Part shown: piece after piece, positions 41,899 through 50,114 of the stretch | How positions within the stretch are numbered: position 1 is the first letter of the stretch | Layout: every line of letters starts with the position of its first letter | Assembly: GCF_016862995.1 (NCBI RefSeq) | Contig: NZ_BOOA01000005.1 | Coordinates: 62,001-126,000, forward strand | Direction: 5' to 3' | From: Acrocarpospora phusangensis | Lineage (GTDB): Bacteria > Actinomycetota > Actinomycetes > Streptosporangiales > Streptosporangiaceae | Length of the DNA: 64,000 nt | Program-made: the position numbers and the translations under genes | The notes under the pieces: generated by a model | Told to the model about the DNA's origin: nothing | The model's database searches: none | Seen by the model: only the letters and a program-made list of their open reading frames with translations

Positions 41899-42818
41899 CA
41901 GTTCGTCTCTTCCAGGCCGAGCAGGTAGGCGGTGTTGCGGCAGATCATCTGGCGGATGTCGGCCTCGGGGACGCCGTGGTCGAGGAGCTGCTGGACGATC
42001 AGGAGGTAGGCGTCGACGGGGAGCGGGTTGCCCTGCTGGCCGAGGTCGGAGTTGATGACGGTCCGTTCGGGGCCGATCTTCTCGATCCAGTCCACGAGGC
42101 GTTCGATGGGCCAGGCGGGGGCGGGCACCTTGGGGTGGTACATGGACAGTTCGTGTTCGACGAACGCGCCGTAGGTGAGCATCTCCTCGATGTCGGTCTC
42201 GGAGGCGTTGACGATGAAGTCGGGGTGGTGCAGGAGCATGCGCCGTACGCCGTTGTCGCGGGCGGTCCTGAAGAAGGCCTTCATGGATTCGCCGTCGAGG
42301 TGGCCGCCGGTGAGGAGGATTCCGGCTTCGGCGACGAGGCGGGTGACGAGGTGGGTGTCGGCGGAGATGTCGCCGGTCTCGTCGAAGATCGAGACTTCTT
42401 TTTCGTGGAGGTCGCCGGTCGCGCTGGGGAAGCCGTCGTCGTGGCTGTGGGCGCGCCTGTGCTGGGCGGCGGAGACGGTGGGTCCCCAGACGCAGCGGCC
42501 GCCCATGGTGATGGCGACGGCGACGGCGGAGGGGTTGACGCCGCCGACTTCGGAGTTGAGGGCGACGCCGCCGTACATGGGGGTGGGGGCGTCGGCCAGC
42601 GGGGTGCGCATGGCGAGCAGGTCCATGACGGTGTTGTGGTGGTGGGATTTGCAGAGGATGGCCCGCATGTTGATGCGGGCGCCGTCGTATGAGGCTTCGA
42701 CGTGGTCGAAGCGGCGGGGGAAGGGGCTCGGGCCGGAGTGGCAGTGGAGGTCTACGGTCCCGTCCAGGACCTTGAGCAGTCCGGGGGTGGGGGTGCGGGC
42801 CTCCTCGGCGATCGACAT
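41898..42818 (-). CDS. DUF6282 family amidohydrolase-like protein, first gene of catabolic operon
   Basis: The 306-residue product has TVDLHCHSGPSPFPRRFD near residue 22, LCKSHHHNTV, GGHLDGES and HHPDFIVNA, a spacing of metal-binding His/Asp seen in PHP/amidohydrolase barrels and in DUF6282. The likely chemistry is hydrolysis of a C-N or lactone bond, as first step of the pathway; this is inference. An operator-rich 218-bp gap separates it from the divergent IclR gene. AGGAGG lies in the correct position upstream of the ATG at 42818 (as CCTCCT on the top strand). Confidence 0.8.
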   Translation of the reverse strand: MSIAEEARTPTPGLLKVLDGTVDLHCHSGPSPFPRRFDHVEASYDGARINMRAILCKSHHHNTVMDLLAMRTPLADAPTPMYGGVALNSEVGGVNPSAVAVAITMGGRCVWGPTVSAAQHRRAHSHDDGFPSATGDLHEKEVSIFDETGDISADTHLVTRLVAEAGILLTGGHLDGESMKAFFRTARDNGVRRMLLHHPDFIVNASETDIEEMLTYGAFVEHELSMYHPKVPAPAWPIERLVDWIEKIGPERTVINSDLGQQGNPLPVDAYLLIVQQLLDHGVPEADIRQMICRNTAYLLGLEETN

Positions 42819-42833
42819 CCGAGAACCTCCTTA

Positions 42834-42964
42834 TGTTCAGAATGCGGTTTCGCCGTTCACCATACGGACGAAGATTGAAGGTGTCTAGCCGCTGTTCTGC
42901 GGGGAAACACGGTGACAGGAGGCTCACTGTTCACATTGCGAATCGATGGGTTGCAATATGAACA
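42834..42964. promoter_or_regulatory. Operator region with four TGTTCA-type boxes between divergent catabolic genes
   Basis: TGTTCAGAATGCGG (42834-42847) and CGTTCACCATACGG (42854-42867) are direct repeats 20 bp apart. TGTTCACATTGCGA (42928-42941) and TTGCAATATGAACA (42951-42964) form a large dyad (12 of 14 bases symmetric, 9-bp centre). They are probable IclR sites for the DUF6282 operon and the IclR gene. Confidence 0.6.
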
Positions 42965-42997
42965 TTCGACTGCTCTACTGACAGCACTCAGCGGGCC

Positions 42998-43028
42998 CCG
43001 GTGAGCCCCCGGTGAGCCCCCGGTGAGG
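42998..43028 (+). repeat. 11-bp tandem repeat CCGGTGAGCCC before the IclR start
   Basis: Two perfect units (42998, 43009) and a partial third (43020) end in the GGAGG used as ribosome site of the IclR gene at 43037. Confidence 0.85.
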
Positions 43029-43036
43029 AGGTGGAG

Positions 43037-43795
43037 ATGAGCGTCGAGTCCAACGGCCGTCACCCGGCCGCCGTCGCCGCCGACCTGGCCCCCATCCAGT
43101 CCATCGATCGCGCCGCCAACGTGCTCGCGCTGCTGAACCAGGACACGCCCGTGCTCACGGCGGCGTTCGTGGCCGAGCGGCTCGGCCTCAACCGCACCAC
43201 CGCCCGGCGGTACCTGCAGTCGTTGCAGCGTGCCGGCTTCCTGAGCCCGTCGTTCGGGCCGGGGCCGCTGCTGGACCAGCTGTCGTCGCTGGTGTCGGTG
43301 CGCCAGCAGATCCTCACCTTCGCGCCCGCGATCATGCGGCAGCTGTCCGACAGCACGGGCCTGACCACGGTGCTGAGCTTCCTGGGGCGTACGGGGGCGG
43401 TGGTGACGCTGGTCGAGGAGGCCGGCCAGGGCACCATCATCCTGACCGTGCGCGTCGGCACGGTGCTCGAACTGAAGGCGGCCCAGACGCGGGTGCTGCT
43501 GGCGTTCGCCTCCGACCCGGCCGCGGTGACCCGCGCGCACGCGGCGCTGTCCCCGGCGGAGGCCGCCAGGGAGCGGGACACGCTGGCCGGGGTGCGGCGG
43601 CACCGGCTCGCCTGGGCCGACCTCGGCCGGGAGGGGCTGGCGTCGGCCGCGGTGCCGGTCTTCGCGACGCACGAGGTGCAGGCGGCGATGGCCATGCTCG
43701 GCACGACCGCGATGCTCGGCCCGGACCGTTCGGCCGAGCGGGTGGCGGCGCTCGAACAGGCGGCCCAGACGCTCAGTTCCATGATCGCGAGATGA
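43037..43795 (+). CDS. IclR family transcriptional regulator (first of two)
   Basis: A 252-residue IclR protein: winged HTH (PIQSIDRAANVLALLNQD and LTAAFVAERLGLNRTTARRYLQSLQRAGFL) and a GAF-like effector domain (VSVRQQILTFAPAIMRQLSDSTGLTTVLSFLG, LAWADLGREGLASAAVPVF). GGAGG lies before the ATG at 43037; a GTG at 43031 is rejected as too near. It heads a plus-strand operon with the polyamine-type importer and faces the seven-gene catabolic operon, so it probably senses a pathway intermediate and controls both. Confidence 0.9.
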   Translation: MSVESNGRHPAAVAADLAPIQSIDRAANVLALLNQDTPVLTAAFVAERLGLNRTTARRYLQSLQRAGFLSPSFGPGPLLDQLSSLVSVRQQILTFAPAIMRQLSDSTGLTTVLSFLGRTGAVVTLVEEAGQGTIILTVRVGTVLELKAAQTRVLLAFASDPAAVTRAHAALSPAEAARERDTLAGVRRHRLAWADLGREGLASAAVPVFATHEVQAAMAMLGTTAMLGPDRSAERVAALEQAAQTLSSMIAR

Positions 43796-43810
43796 GCTGC
43801 GAGGACAGAT

Positions 43811-44683
43811 GTGAACACGCCAGATCCCGCGCGGTGGCGCGGTCCCAGCCCGCGGTGGCTGCTGCTGGTGCCGGCGCTCGCGCTGCTCGCCGCGATCCTG
43901 CTGCTGCCGCTGGGGCAGAGCCTGTTCCGCAGCGTCGGGCAGGGCGACTGGACGCTGGACCACTACGCGCGGCTGTTCACCGACGGGGTGACGTTACGCG
44001 TGCTCGCCCGTACGGCCGTGACGGCGGCCGTCGTGACCGTGATCGCCTTCGCCTTGGGGTACCCGTACGCGTACGTGATGACCAGGGTGGGGCCGCGCAT
44101 GCGCGGCGTGCTGCTGGTGATCGTGCTGATCCCGTTCTGGACCTCGGTCATGGCCCGCAACTTCGCCTGGATCGTCATCCTCCAGCGTGAGGGTCCCGTG
44201 CACTCGTTCTTCCGGCTGTTCGGCCTGGACGTCGTGCTGTACGGGTCGGTGGCCGGCGTGACCGTCGCGATGAGCCAGGTGCTGCTGCCGTTCATGGTGC
44301 TGCCGCTGTTCAGCGCGCTCAGCGGCATCGACCGCCGCCTGCTCCTGGCCGCCCGCGGGCTGGGCTCGCACCCGCTGGTGGCCTTCTGGAAGATCTACTG
44401 GCCGCTGTCGCGCGGCGGCGTCGTGGCCGGGCTGATCCTCGTCTTCACGCTGAGCCTGGGCTTCTACGTCACGCCGGCACTGCTCGGCTCGCCGAAGGAG
44501 TCGCTGGTCGCCCAGCTGCTCGGCCAGCGGACGACGCAGCTGCTGGACTTCGCCGGGGCCGGCGCCCTGGGCATGCTCGTGCTCGTGGTCACCCTCGTGC
44601 TGGTGGCCTGGGCGAACCGTTTCGGGGGAACGATCTCGGCGATCGGCGTGGTCGCCGCCGCTCCGGTGAAGGACCGCACATGA
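43811..44683 (+). CDS. ABC transporter permease, spermidine/putrescine type (PotB-like)
   Basis: A 290-residue permease with about six membrane segments. The conserved EAA-type loop reads LLLAARGLGSHPLVAFWKIYWPLSRGG, where the ATPase docks. LVPALALLAAILLLPLGQSLFRS and VLLVIVLIPFWTSVMARNFAW match PotB-like proteins. GAGGA precedes the GTG at 43811, 15 nt after the IclR stop. The four-gene set (this, the next permease, ATPase and binding protein) resembles importers of small cationic or zwitterionic molecules. Confidence 0.9.
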   Translation: MNTPDPARWRGPSPRWLLLVPALALLAAILLLPLGQSLFRSVGQGDWTLDHYARLFTDGVTLRVLARTAVTAAVVTVIAFALGYPYAYVMTRVGPRMRGVLLVIVLIPFWTSVMARNFAWIVILQREGPVHSFFRLFGLDVVLYGSVAGVTVAMSQVLLPFMVLPLFSALSGIDRRLLLAARGLGSHPLVAFWKIYWPLSRGGVVAGLILVFTLSLGFYVTPALLGSPKESLVAQLLGQRTTQLLDFAGAGALGMLVLVVTLVLVAWANRFGGTISAIGVVAAAPVKDRT

Positions 44684-45498
44684 GAGCCCCGCGCCGCTCC
44701 CTGCGCCGCGACCGCGGGGTGGACCCCGTCCCCTGGTGGCAGAAGATCTTCGTCGCCGTGGTCGGCCTGTACTTCATCCTGCCCACCCTGTTCGTCATCC
44801 CGATGAGCTTCAGCACCGCCTCCACGTTCCAGTTCCCGCCGCGGGGTTTCTCGCTGAAGCTGTACGAGAACTTCTTCACCAACCAGGTCTGGCTCACCTC
44901 GCTGCGCAACTCGGTGCTGGTGGCCTTGCTGGCGGCGCTGCTGGCGACCGTGGCAGGGACGGCCGCCGCCCTCGGCCTCCACCGGCTGACCGGGCGGATG
45001 GCGCGGTTCGCGCGGACGCTGCTGATGGTGTCGATCGTGACGCCGGCGATCGTTCTCGCGGTCGCGGTCTACATCTCCTTCCTCAAGTGGCACCTGGTCG
45101 GGACGGTCACCGGCTACGTGCTGGCGCACGCCGCGATCGGCGTGCCGTTCGTGCTGGTGTCGGTGACGAGCGCGCTGGGCGGGTTCGACCCGAGGCTGCT
45201 GCGCGCCTCCGCGTCGCTGGGCGCGCCCCCGTTCCGTACGTTCCTGCGGGTGACGATGCCGCTGATCAGCCGGGGCATCCTCACCGGAGCGATCTTCGCC
45301 TTCGTGACCTCGTTCGACGAGGTGGTGATCGCGCTGTTCCTGCGGGCGCCGGGTTTCCAGACGCTGCCGGTGCAGATGTACAACAGCGTCACCGTCGAGA
45401 TCGACCCCACCATCGCCGCGTCGTCCAGCCTCGTGGTCACCGCGGTCACGGCCGTGTGCCTGGTCCTGCAGTTCGTGGGCCGCCGGAGAAAGTCCTGA
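44680..45498 (+). CDS. ABC transporter permease, spermidine/putrescine type (PotC-like)
   Basis: A 272-residue permease of about six membrane segments with the loop LLRASASLGAPPFRTFLRVTMPLISRG. LPTLFVIPMSFSTASTFQFPPRGFSLKLYENFF is the classic PotC N-terminus. Its ATG overlaps the PotB-like stop by 4 nt and its stop overlaps the next ATG as TGATG. It would form a heterodimer with the preceding permease. Confidence 0.9.
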   Translation: MRAPRRSLRRDRGVDPVPWWQKIFVAVVGLYFILPTLFVIPMSFSTASTFQFPPRGFSLKLYENFFTNQVWLTSLRNSVLVALLAALLATVAGTAAALGLHRLTGRMARFARTLLMVSIVTPAIVLAVAVYISFLKWHLVGTVTGYVLAHAAIGVPFVLVSVTSALGGFDPRLLRASASLGAPPFRTFLRVTMPLISRGILTGAIFAFVTSFDEVVIALFLRAPGFQTLPVQMYNSVTVEIDPTIAASSSLVVTAVTAVCLVLQFVGRRRKS

Positions 45499-46679
45499 TG
45501 GGAGCTCACATGTCCGCCACCAAGTTCCCCACCGCGTCCCCCACAGCGTCCCCCGCAGCGTCCGCCACCGCGCCTGGGCCTGTGGCCGTGCCCCGGCGAG
45601 CCGGGACGCAGATCCGCCTCACCGGCGTCACGAAGGACTACGGGCTGGCCAGCCCGGCCGTGGCCGGGGTGTCGCTCACGATCGAGCCGGGCGAGTTCAT
45701 GACGCTGCTCGGGCCGAGCGGTTCGGGCAAGACCACGACGCTCAACCTCATCGCGGGCTTCGAGACGCTGACGGCCGGGTCGATCGCGTTCAACGGGGCC
45801 GACGTGAGCCGCCTGCCGCCGCACAAGCGGAACCTGGGCATGCTCTTCCAGAACTACGCGCTCTTCCCCCACCTGACGGTCGCGCAGAACGTCGCCTACC
45901 CCCTGCGGGAGCGGAGGCTGCCCAAGCCCGAGATCGCGCGCAGGGTCTCCGAGGTGCTCGAACTGGTGCAGCTGACGGGACGGGACGGCACCTATCCCGC
46001 CCAGCTGTCGGGCGGGCAGCAGCAGCGGGTGGCGCTGGCGCGCGCCATCGTCTTCGACCCCAGCGCGCTGCTCCTGGACGAGCCGCTCGGGGCGCTGGAC
46101 CGCAACCTGCGGTCCACGTTGCAGCTGGAGATCCGCCGGATCCACCGCGAGGTGGGGTCGACGTTCGTGTTCGTCACCCACGACCAGGAGGAGGCGATGA
46201 ACCTGTCCGACCGGATCGCGCTCTTCAACGACGGGCGCATCGAGCAGGTCGGGACGCCGGAGGCGCTCTACCAGACCCCCGAGACGCTCTTCACCGCCCG
46301 GTTCCTGGGGGATTCCACCGTTTTCGAGCTGCCGTACGGGGACGGCGCGGGCGCCGCCTGGGAGGACGAGGTGTGGGCGGTCGATCCGGCCACGGTCTCG
46401 GCCCGGGTGGTCGCCGGTTCGCGGGCCGCGCTGGTGGTGCGGCCGGAGGACGTGCGCATCGCGGCCGACCGGAGCGCGGTGCCGTCCGGGGCGAACGCGG
46501 TGAGCGCGACCATCCGCGACGTCGAGTACATGGGCGCCTACCGCACGGCCGTACTCGCCCTCGGGCGGGGCGGGGTGGCGGGGCGCGCCCGGCTGGACGC
46601 CCTGGAGAGCGACCTCGGCGCCGGCCAGTCCGTGACCGCCTGGTGGCGCGTCGACCGGCAACGCCTCGTCGCGGCCTGA
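45498..46679 (+). CDS. ABC transporter ATP-binding protein, spermidine/putrescine type (PotA-like)
   Basis: The 393-residue ATPase has Walker A GPSGSGKTTT, Q-loop in MLFQNYALFPHLTV, signature LSGGQQQR, Walker B LLLDEPLGALD and a C-terminal TOBE domain (ALVVRPEDVRI, VEYMGAYRTAV). A Ser/Thr/Ala/Pro-rich N-terminal extension of about 35 residues is unusual. The ATG at 45498 (TGATG coupling) is used; an ATG at 45510 with GGAG five bases upstream is equally possible and four residues shorter. Confidence 0.9.
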   Translation: MGAHMSATKFPTASPTASPAASATAPGPVAVPRRAGTQIRLTGVTKDYGLASPAVAGVSLTIEPGEFMTLLGPSGSGKTTTLNLIAGFETLTAGSIAFNGADVSRLPPHKRNLGMLFQNYALFPHLTVAQNVAYPLRERRLPKPEIARRVSEVLELVQLTGRDGTYPAQLSGGQQQRVALARAIVFDPSALLLDEPLGALDRNLRSTLQLEIRRIHREVGSTFVFVTHDQEEAMNLSDRIALFNDGRIEQVGTPEALYQTPETLFTARFLGDSTVFELPYGDGAGAAWEDEVWAVDPATVSARVVAGSRAALVVRPEDVRIAADRSAVPSGANAVSATIRDVEYMGAYRTAVLALGRGGVAGRARLDALESDLGAGQSVTAWWRVDRQRLVAA

Positions 46680-46680
46680 C

Positions 46681-46769
46681 CCGGTCCGCCGCCGGTCCGC
46701 CGCCGGTCCGTGGCCTCGCACGGCCTCACGAGTGTTCGGGGGATGAAGTACAACTCCATATTTTGAACA
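46681..46769 (+). promoter_or_regulatory. Gap before the binding-protein gene: 11-bp repeat and a TGTTCA box
   Basis: CCGGTCCGCCG is repeated twice with a partial third copy (46681-46709). CATATTTTGAACA (46757-46769) contains, on the minus strand, the TGTTCA half-site seen at the IclR operators. It lies 24 bp before the binding-protein ATG and may give this gene its own regulated promoter. Confidence 0.45.
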
Positions 46770-46792
46770 ATCACGATCGAAGGAAGTGACGA

Positions 46793-47860
46793 ATGGTCTC
46801 CCGAACCGTTCGCGTCGGCGCGACTCTCAGTACGCTCGCCCTCCTCGCCACGCTGGCCGCCTGCGGCGGCGAAACCACCCCCGCCGACCCCGACGGGAAC
46901 GTCGCGCTGACGTTCGTCGGGTACGGCGGCGTCGGCCAGCAAGCCATGATCGACAACTACCAGAAGCCCTACACCGCCGCGCACCCCAACATCACGTTCG
47001 TCAACACCTCCCCGCCCGACGTCGCCCAGGTGAAGGCCCAGGTCGAGAGCGGTTCCGTGGTCTGGGACGTGGTCGCGGTGGCGCCCGCCGCCGCCACCCA
47101 GAACTGCGGGACGCTCTTCGAACCGCTCGACTTCTCGGGCGTGGACCCCAAGGACCTGGTCAAGGGCACGATCGGCAAGTGCTACATCGGCAACTTCATC
47201 AACGCCTCGCCGTTCGCGTACCGCACGGAGGCGTTCCCCGACCCGGCAAAGGCGCCCAAGACGGTCGCGGACTTCTTCGACGTGCAGAAGTTCCCCGGCC
47301 AGCGGGGCATCCTCACCAACCTGCAGAACGGCATCCTGGAGTACCCGCTGCTCGCCGACGGCGTCGCGCCGGACGCCCTCTACCCGCTCGACGCCGACCG
47401 GGCGCTGAAGAAGCTCGACACGATCCGCGACGTGACCACGTTCGCCCCCAACGTCGGCGCGCTCCAGCAGGCCGTCGGCGCCAAGCAGGTCGACATGTTC
47501 TTCCTCGCCGACTCCCGCCTGGTGCCCCTGATGAACGACGGCACCGCCATCACGGTCGTCTGGGACACGACGGTCGCCTCCATCAACGCCTTCGCCGTCC
47601 CGAAGGGGTCGCCGAAGGTGAAGGCCGCCCAGCAGTTCATGGCCACCGTGGTCGCCCCGCAGGCGGTCGCCGGCATCTCCGAGGTGCTCGGCACCGCGCC
47701 CGTGAACCTGGCCGCCAAGCCGAACCTGTCGGAGAACGCGACGAAGGTCCAGGTCTACGGCCCGGCCAACACCGGCAAGACCGTCCTTCAGGACGTCGAC
47801 TGGTACGCCGCCAACTTCAACGAGGTCACCACCAAGCTCACCAACTGGCTCGCCGGCTGA
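46793..47860 (+). CDS. ABC transporter extracellular binding lipoprotein, polyamine type (PotD-like)
   Basis: The 355-residue precursor has a basic start, hydrophobic stretch and lipobox LAAC, so it is lipid-anchored outside the membrane. The mature part is a type-II periplasmic binding fold: TFVGYGGVGQQAMIDNYQKPY, SGSVVWDVV, WDTTVASINAFAVPKGSP. The group binds polyamines and other amino compounds; the acidic polyamine-pocket residues cannot be confirmed by eye. GGAAG precedes the ATG. A TGTTCA box in the 113-bp gap suggests extra promoter control. It completes the importer. Confidence 0.88.
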   Translation: MVSRTVRVGATLSTLALLATLAACGGETTPADPDGNVALTFVGYGGVGQQAMIDNYQKPYTAAHPNITFVNTSPPDVAQVKAQVESGSVVWDVVAVAPAAATQNCGTLFEPLDFSGVDPKDLVKGTIGKCYIGNFINASPFAYRTEAFPDPAKAPKTVADFFDVQKFPGQRGILTNLQNGILEYPLLADGVAPDALYPLDADRALKKLDTIRDVTTFAPNVGALQQAVGAKQVDMFFLADSRLVPLMNDGTAITVVWDTTVASINAFAVPKGSPKVKAAQQFMATVVAPQAVAGISEVLGTAPVNLAAKPNLSENATKVQVYGPANTGKTVLQDVDWYAANFNEVTTKLTNWLAG

Positions 47861-47866
47861 CCACGC

Positions 47867-47880
47867 TGTTCAAACTACGA
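47867..47880. promoter_or_regulatory. TGTTCA box before the second IclR gene
   Basis: TGTTCAAACTACGA shares TGTTCA and the A/T-rich then CGA ending with the boxes at 42834-42964. It is 7 bp before the IclR start, consistent with autoregulation. Confidence 0.4.
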
Positions 47881-47887
47881 TCCTGGG

Positions 47888-48655
47888 ATGGCGAACTTTG
47901 ACCCGCACGAAGCCTTGAACGCCGACATCAGGGCGGTCGCCCGCGTCGGACAGATCTGTGCGCTCTTCGAGCCCAGGGTCCTGGAGCTCACGGCGGCGGA
48001 CGTCGCCGAGCGCACCGGTCTGAACCGCACCACGGCCTACCGCTACTGCGCGTCGATGGTCGCCGCGGGCATCCTCGAACGGGGTGCCCGCCGGGGGACG
48101 TTCACGCTCGGCGGGCTCATGGTGGAGCTCGGGACGCTCGCCCTGGGGCGCCGGCGGGTCGTCGACATCGCCGGGCCCCACCTGCGGAAGCTGAGCGCCG
48201 AAGCCCGGATGACGGCGGTGCTCAGCATCCGCGGCCTCCAGGGTCCCGTGGTCGCCCTCGTCGAGGAGGACCGGAGCCGGGCGGTCGTGGTGACCGTGCA
48301 CCCCGGCACCCGGCTGGACACGACCGCGGCCCAGACCCACGTGCTCCTCGCCTACGCCGACGCGGCGACGCTGGAGCTCATGGCGGCCGGGCTGTCGCCC
48401 GCCGAGCGGGCCCGCCTGGAGTCGGAGGTGGCCTCCGCGCGGCGGCGGGGGTTCAGCCTGGTCCGGCACGAGGGCGGGGCGTGCGCGGTCGCCGCGCCGG
48501 TCTTCGACGAGAAGGGGCTGTGCGCGACCGTGGCCATCCTCGGCGCCGACCTCACCGACCTGCCGCCCGCGCTCGAACAGCTCTCGGCCACCGCCGCCGC
48601 GCTGAGCGAGGAGCTCGGCGGCCCCACAGAAGGGCCACCCGATGCCGACGTATGA
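47888..48655 (+). CDS. IclR family transcriptional regulator (second of two)
   Basis: A 255-residue IclR paralogue: HTH VLELTAADVAERTGLNRTTAYRYCASMVAAGILERG, and effector domain with VALVEEDRSRAVVVTVHPGTRL and FSLVRHEGGACAVAAPVFDEKG. It is shifted in sequence from the first IclR but has the same fold. Located between the importer and the cyclase hydrolase, it may sense the imported compound. Its last codons overlap the hydrolase start by 14 nt. Confidence 0.88.
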   Translation: MANFDPHEALNADIRAVARVGQICALFEPRVLELTAADVAERTGLNRTTAYRYCASMVAAGILERGARRGTFTLGGLMVELGTLALGRRRVVDIAGPHLRKLSAEARMTAVLSIRGLQGPVVALVEEDRSRAVVVTVHPGTRLDTTAAQTHVLLAYADAATLELMAAGLSPAERARLESEVASARRRGFSLVRHEGGACAVAAPVFDEKGLCATVAILGADLTDLPPALEQLSATAAALSEELGGPTEGPPDADV

Positions 48656-49619
48656 CGAGCTCGCCTCCGCCCATCCGCCCCGGTCGAGCTGGGAGTTCTT
48701 CGGCCGCGGCGACGAGCTGGGAACGATCAACCTGCTGACGCCGGAACGGGTCGCGAACGCCGCGAGGCTCGTCCGCGGCGGCCGCCGCTTCACCCTCGAC
48801 TACCCGGTCAACGCATTCGACCCCTACCCGACCGGTACGCGTCCCGCCACCGAGCACCACGTGTTCGCCAACAACGAGTTCCACCGCGACGACTGGCTCG
48901 ACTCGTTCTACCTCCAGTCGACGTCCCAGCTGGACGCGCTCCGCCACATCGGCCACCCCGTACACGGCTTCTACAACGGGCTCTCGTCGGCCGACAACAC
49001 CGGGGAGTCGGCGCGGCTGGGCATCCACAACTGGGCGGAGTCCGGGATCGCGGGCCGGGGCGTGCTGCTGGACGTGCCGCGTTTCTTCGCGGCGGAAGGG
49101 CGCGCGTACGACTGCGAGACGACCGTGGTGCTGGACGTGGCCACGCTGGAGGCGGTCGTCGCGTACCAGGGGGTGCGGTGGAAGGGCGGGGACATGCTGC
49201 TCCTGCGTACCGGGTGGGCGGAGAACTACGTGGCCAAGTCGCGGGAGGAGCGGGTGGAGTTCAACCGGCGCAACAGGTCGCCGGGGCTGGCGCAGCGGGA
49301 GGAGATCCTGCGCTGGCTCTGGGACCGGGAGATCGCGCTGGTCGCGAGCGACACGCCCGCCGTCGAGGCCGACCCCGTGATCGAGTCGGACTTCCGGGTG
49401 CCGGGGGAGCGTCCGCCCGAGCGGGGGGTGGACCACAGCGGCATGCTGCACCGGCCGTTGATCGCGCTGCTCGGCATGGCCATGGGCGAGCTGTGGCGGC
49501 TCGGTGAGCTCGCCGCCGACTGCGCGGACGACGGCCGTTACGACTTCTTCCTGACGTGCAAGCCGCTGAACATCGTGGGCGGGGTCGGCTCCCCGCCCAA
49601 CGCCATGGCCATCAAATAG
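48642..49619 (+). CDS. Cyclase family metal-dependent hydrolase
   Basis: A 325-residue protein of the cyclase/kynurenine-formamidase-like family. DELGTINLLTPERV near residue 25 and the metal motif QSTSQLDALRHIGHPV (a variant of HxGTHxDxxxH) mark the active site; VVAYQGVRWKGGDMLLLRTGW and IALVASDTPAVEADPV follow as in that family. Members hydrolyse cyclic or formylated amides or esters. It sits beside the importer and could open a ring in the incoming compound; that is inference. AGGGCCACC precedes the ATG. Confidence 0.85.
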   Translation: MPTYDELASAHPPRSSWEFFGRGDELGTINLLTPERVANAARLVRGGRRFTLDYPVNAFDPYPTGTRPATEHHVFANNEFHRDDWLDSFYLQSTSQLDALRHIGHPVHGFYNGLSSADNTGESARLGIHNWAESGIAGRGVLLDVPRFFAAEGRAYDCETTVVLDVATLEAVVAYQGVRWKGGDMLLLRTGWAENYVAKSREERVEFNRRNRSPGLAQREEILRWLWDREIALVASDTPAVEADPVIESDFRVPGERPPERGVDHSGMLHRPLIALLGMAMGELWRLGELAADCADDGRYDFFLTCKPLNIVGGVGSPPNAMAIK

Positions 49620-50114
49620 ATGGAGGTCCGTTTGGACGGCATGTCCCCGTCCGTGGCCGGGACGGCGTACGTCGCCGCCGGCGCGGTGCTGGTCGGCGAG
49701 GTGCGGGTGGAGGAGGAGGCGAGCGTCTGGTTCAACGCCGTGCTCCGCGGCGACACCGGCGCGATCGTTCTCGGGGCGCGCAGCAACATCCAGGACCTGG
49801 CGGTCGTGCACGAGGAGACCCGCATCGGCACGGGTGTCAGCGTCGGCCACCGGGCCACGGTGCACCGGGCGGTCGTGGGCGACGACGTGCTCGTCGGCAT
49901 GGGTGCCATCCTGCTGAACGACTCCCGCGTCGGATCCGGGGCGATCGTCGCCGCCGGCGCGGTCGTCCGCGAAGGGTTCGAGGTGCCGCCGGGATGCCTG
50001 GTCGCGGGCGTGCCCGCCCGAATCGTCCGCGAGGTCACCGAGAAGGAACGGGAATCCATCCGGGAAAACGCCGCCGCCTATGTCAGACTCGCTGCGAGAT
50101 ATCGGACGATGTGA
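49620..50114 (+). CDS. Gamma-class carbonic anhydrase family protein
   Basis: A 164-residue left-handed beta-helix with hexapeptide repeats. VWFNAVLRGDTGAIVLGARSNIQDLAVVHEE and SVGHRATVHRAVVGDDVLVGMGAILLNDSRVG contain the three His metal ligands (VVH, VGH, TVH) of the gamma-CA/PaaY group. The ATG follows the hydrolase stop directly with no ribosome site, so translation is probably by re-initiation. PaaY-like members act as thioesterases in catabolic pathways, an alternative to carbonate chemistry. It closes the importer-side operon. Confidence 0.88.
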   Translation: MEVRLDGMSPSVAGTAYVAAGAVLVGEVRVEEEASVWFNAVLRGDTGAIVLGARSNIQDLAVVHEETRIGTGVSVGHRATVHRAVVGDDVLVGMGAILLNDSRVGSGAIVAAGAVVREGFEVPPGCLVAGVPARIVREVTEKERESIRENAAAYVRLAARYRTM

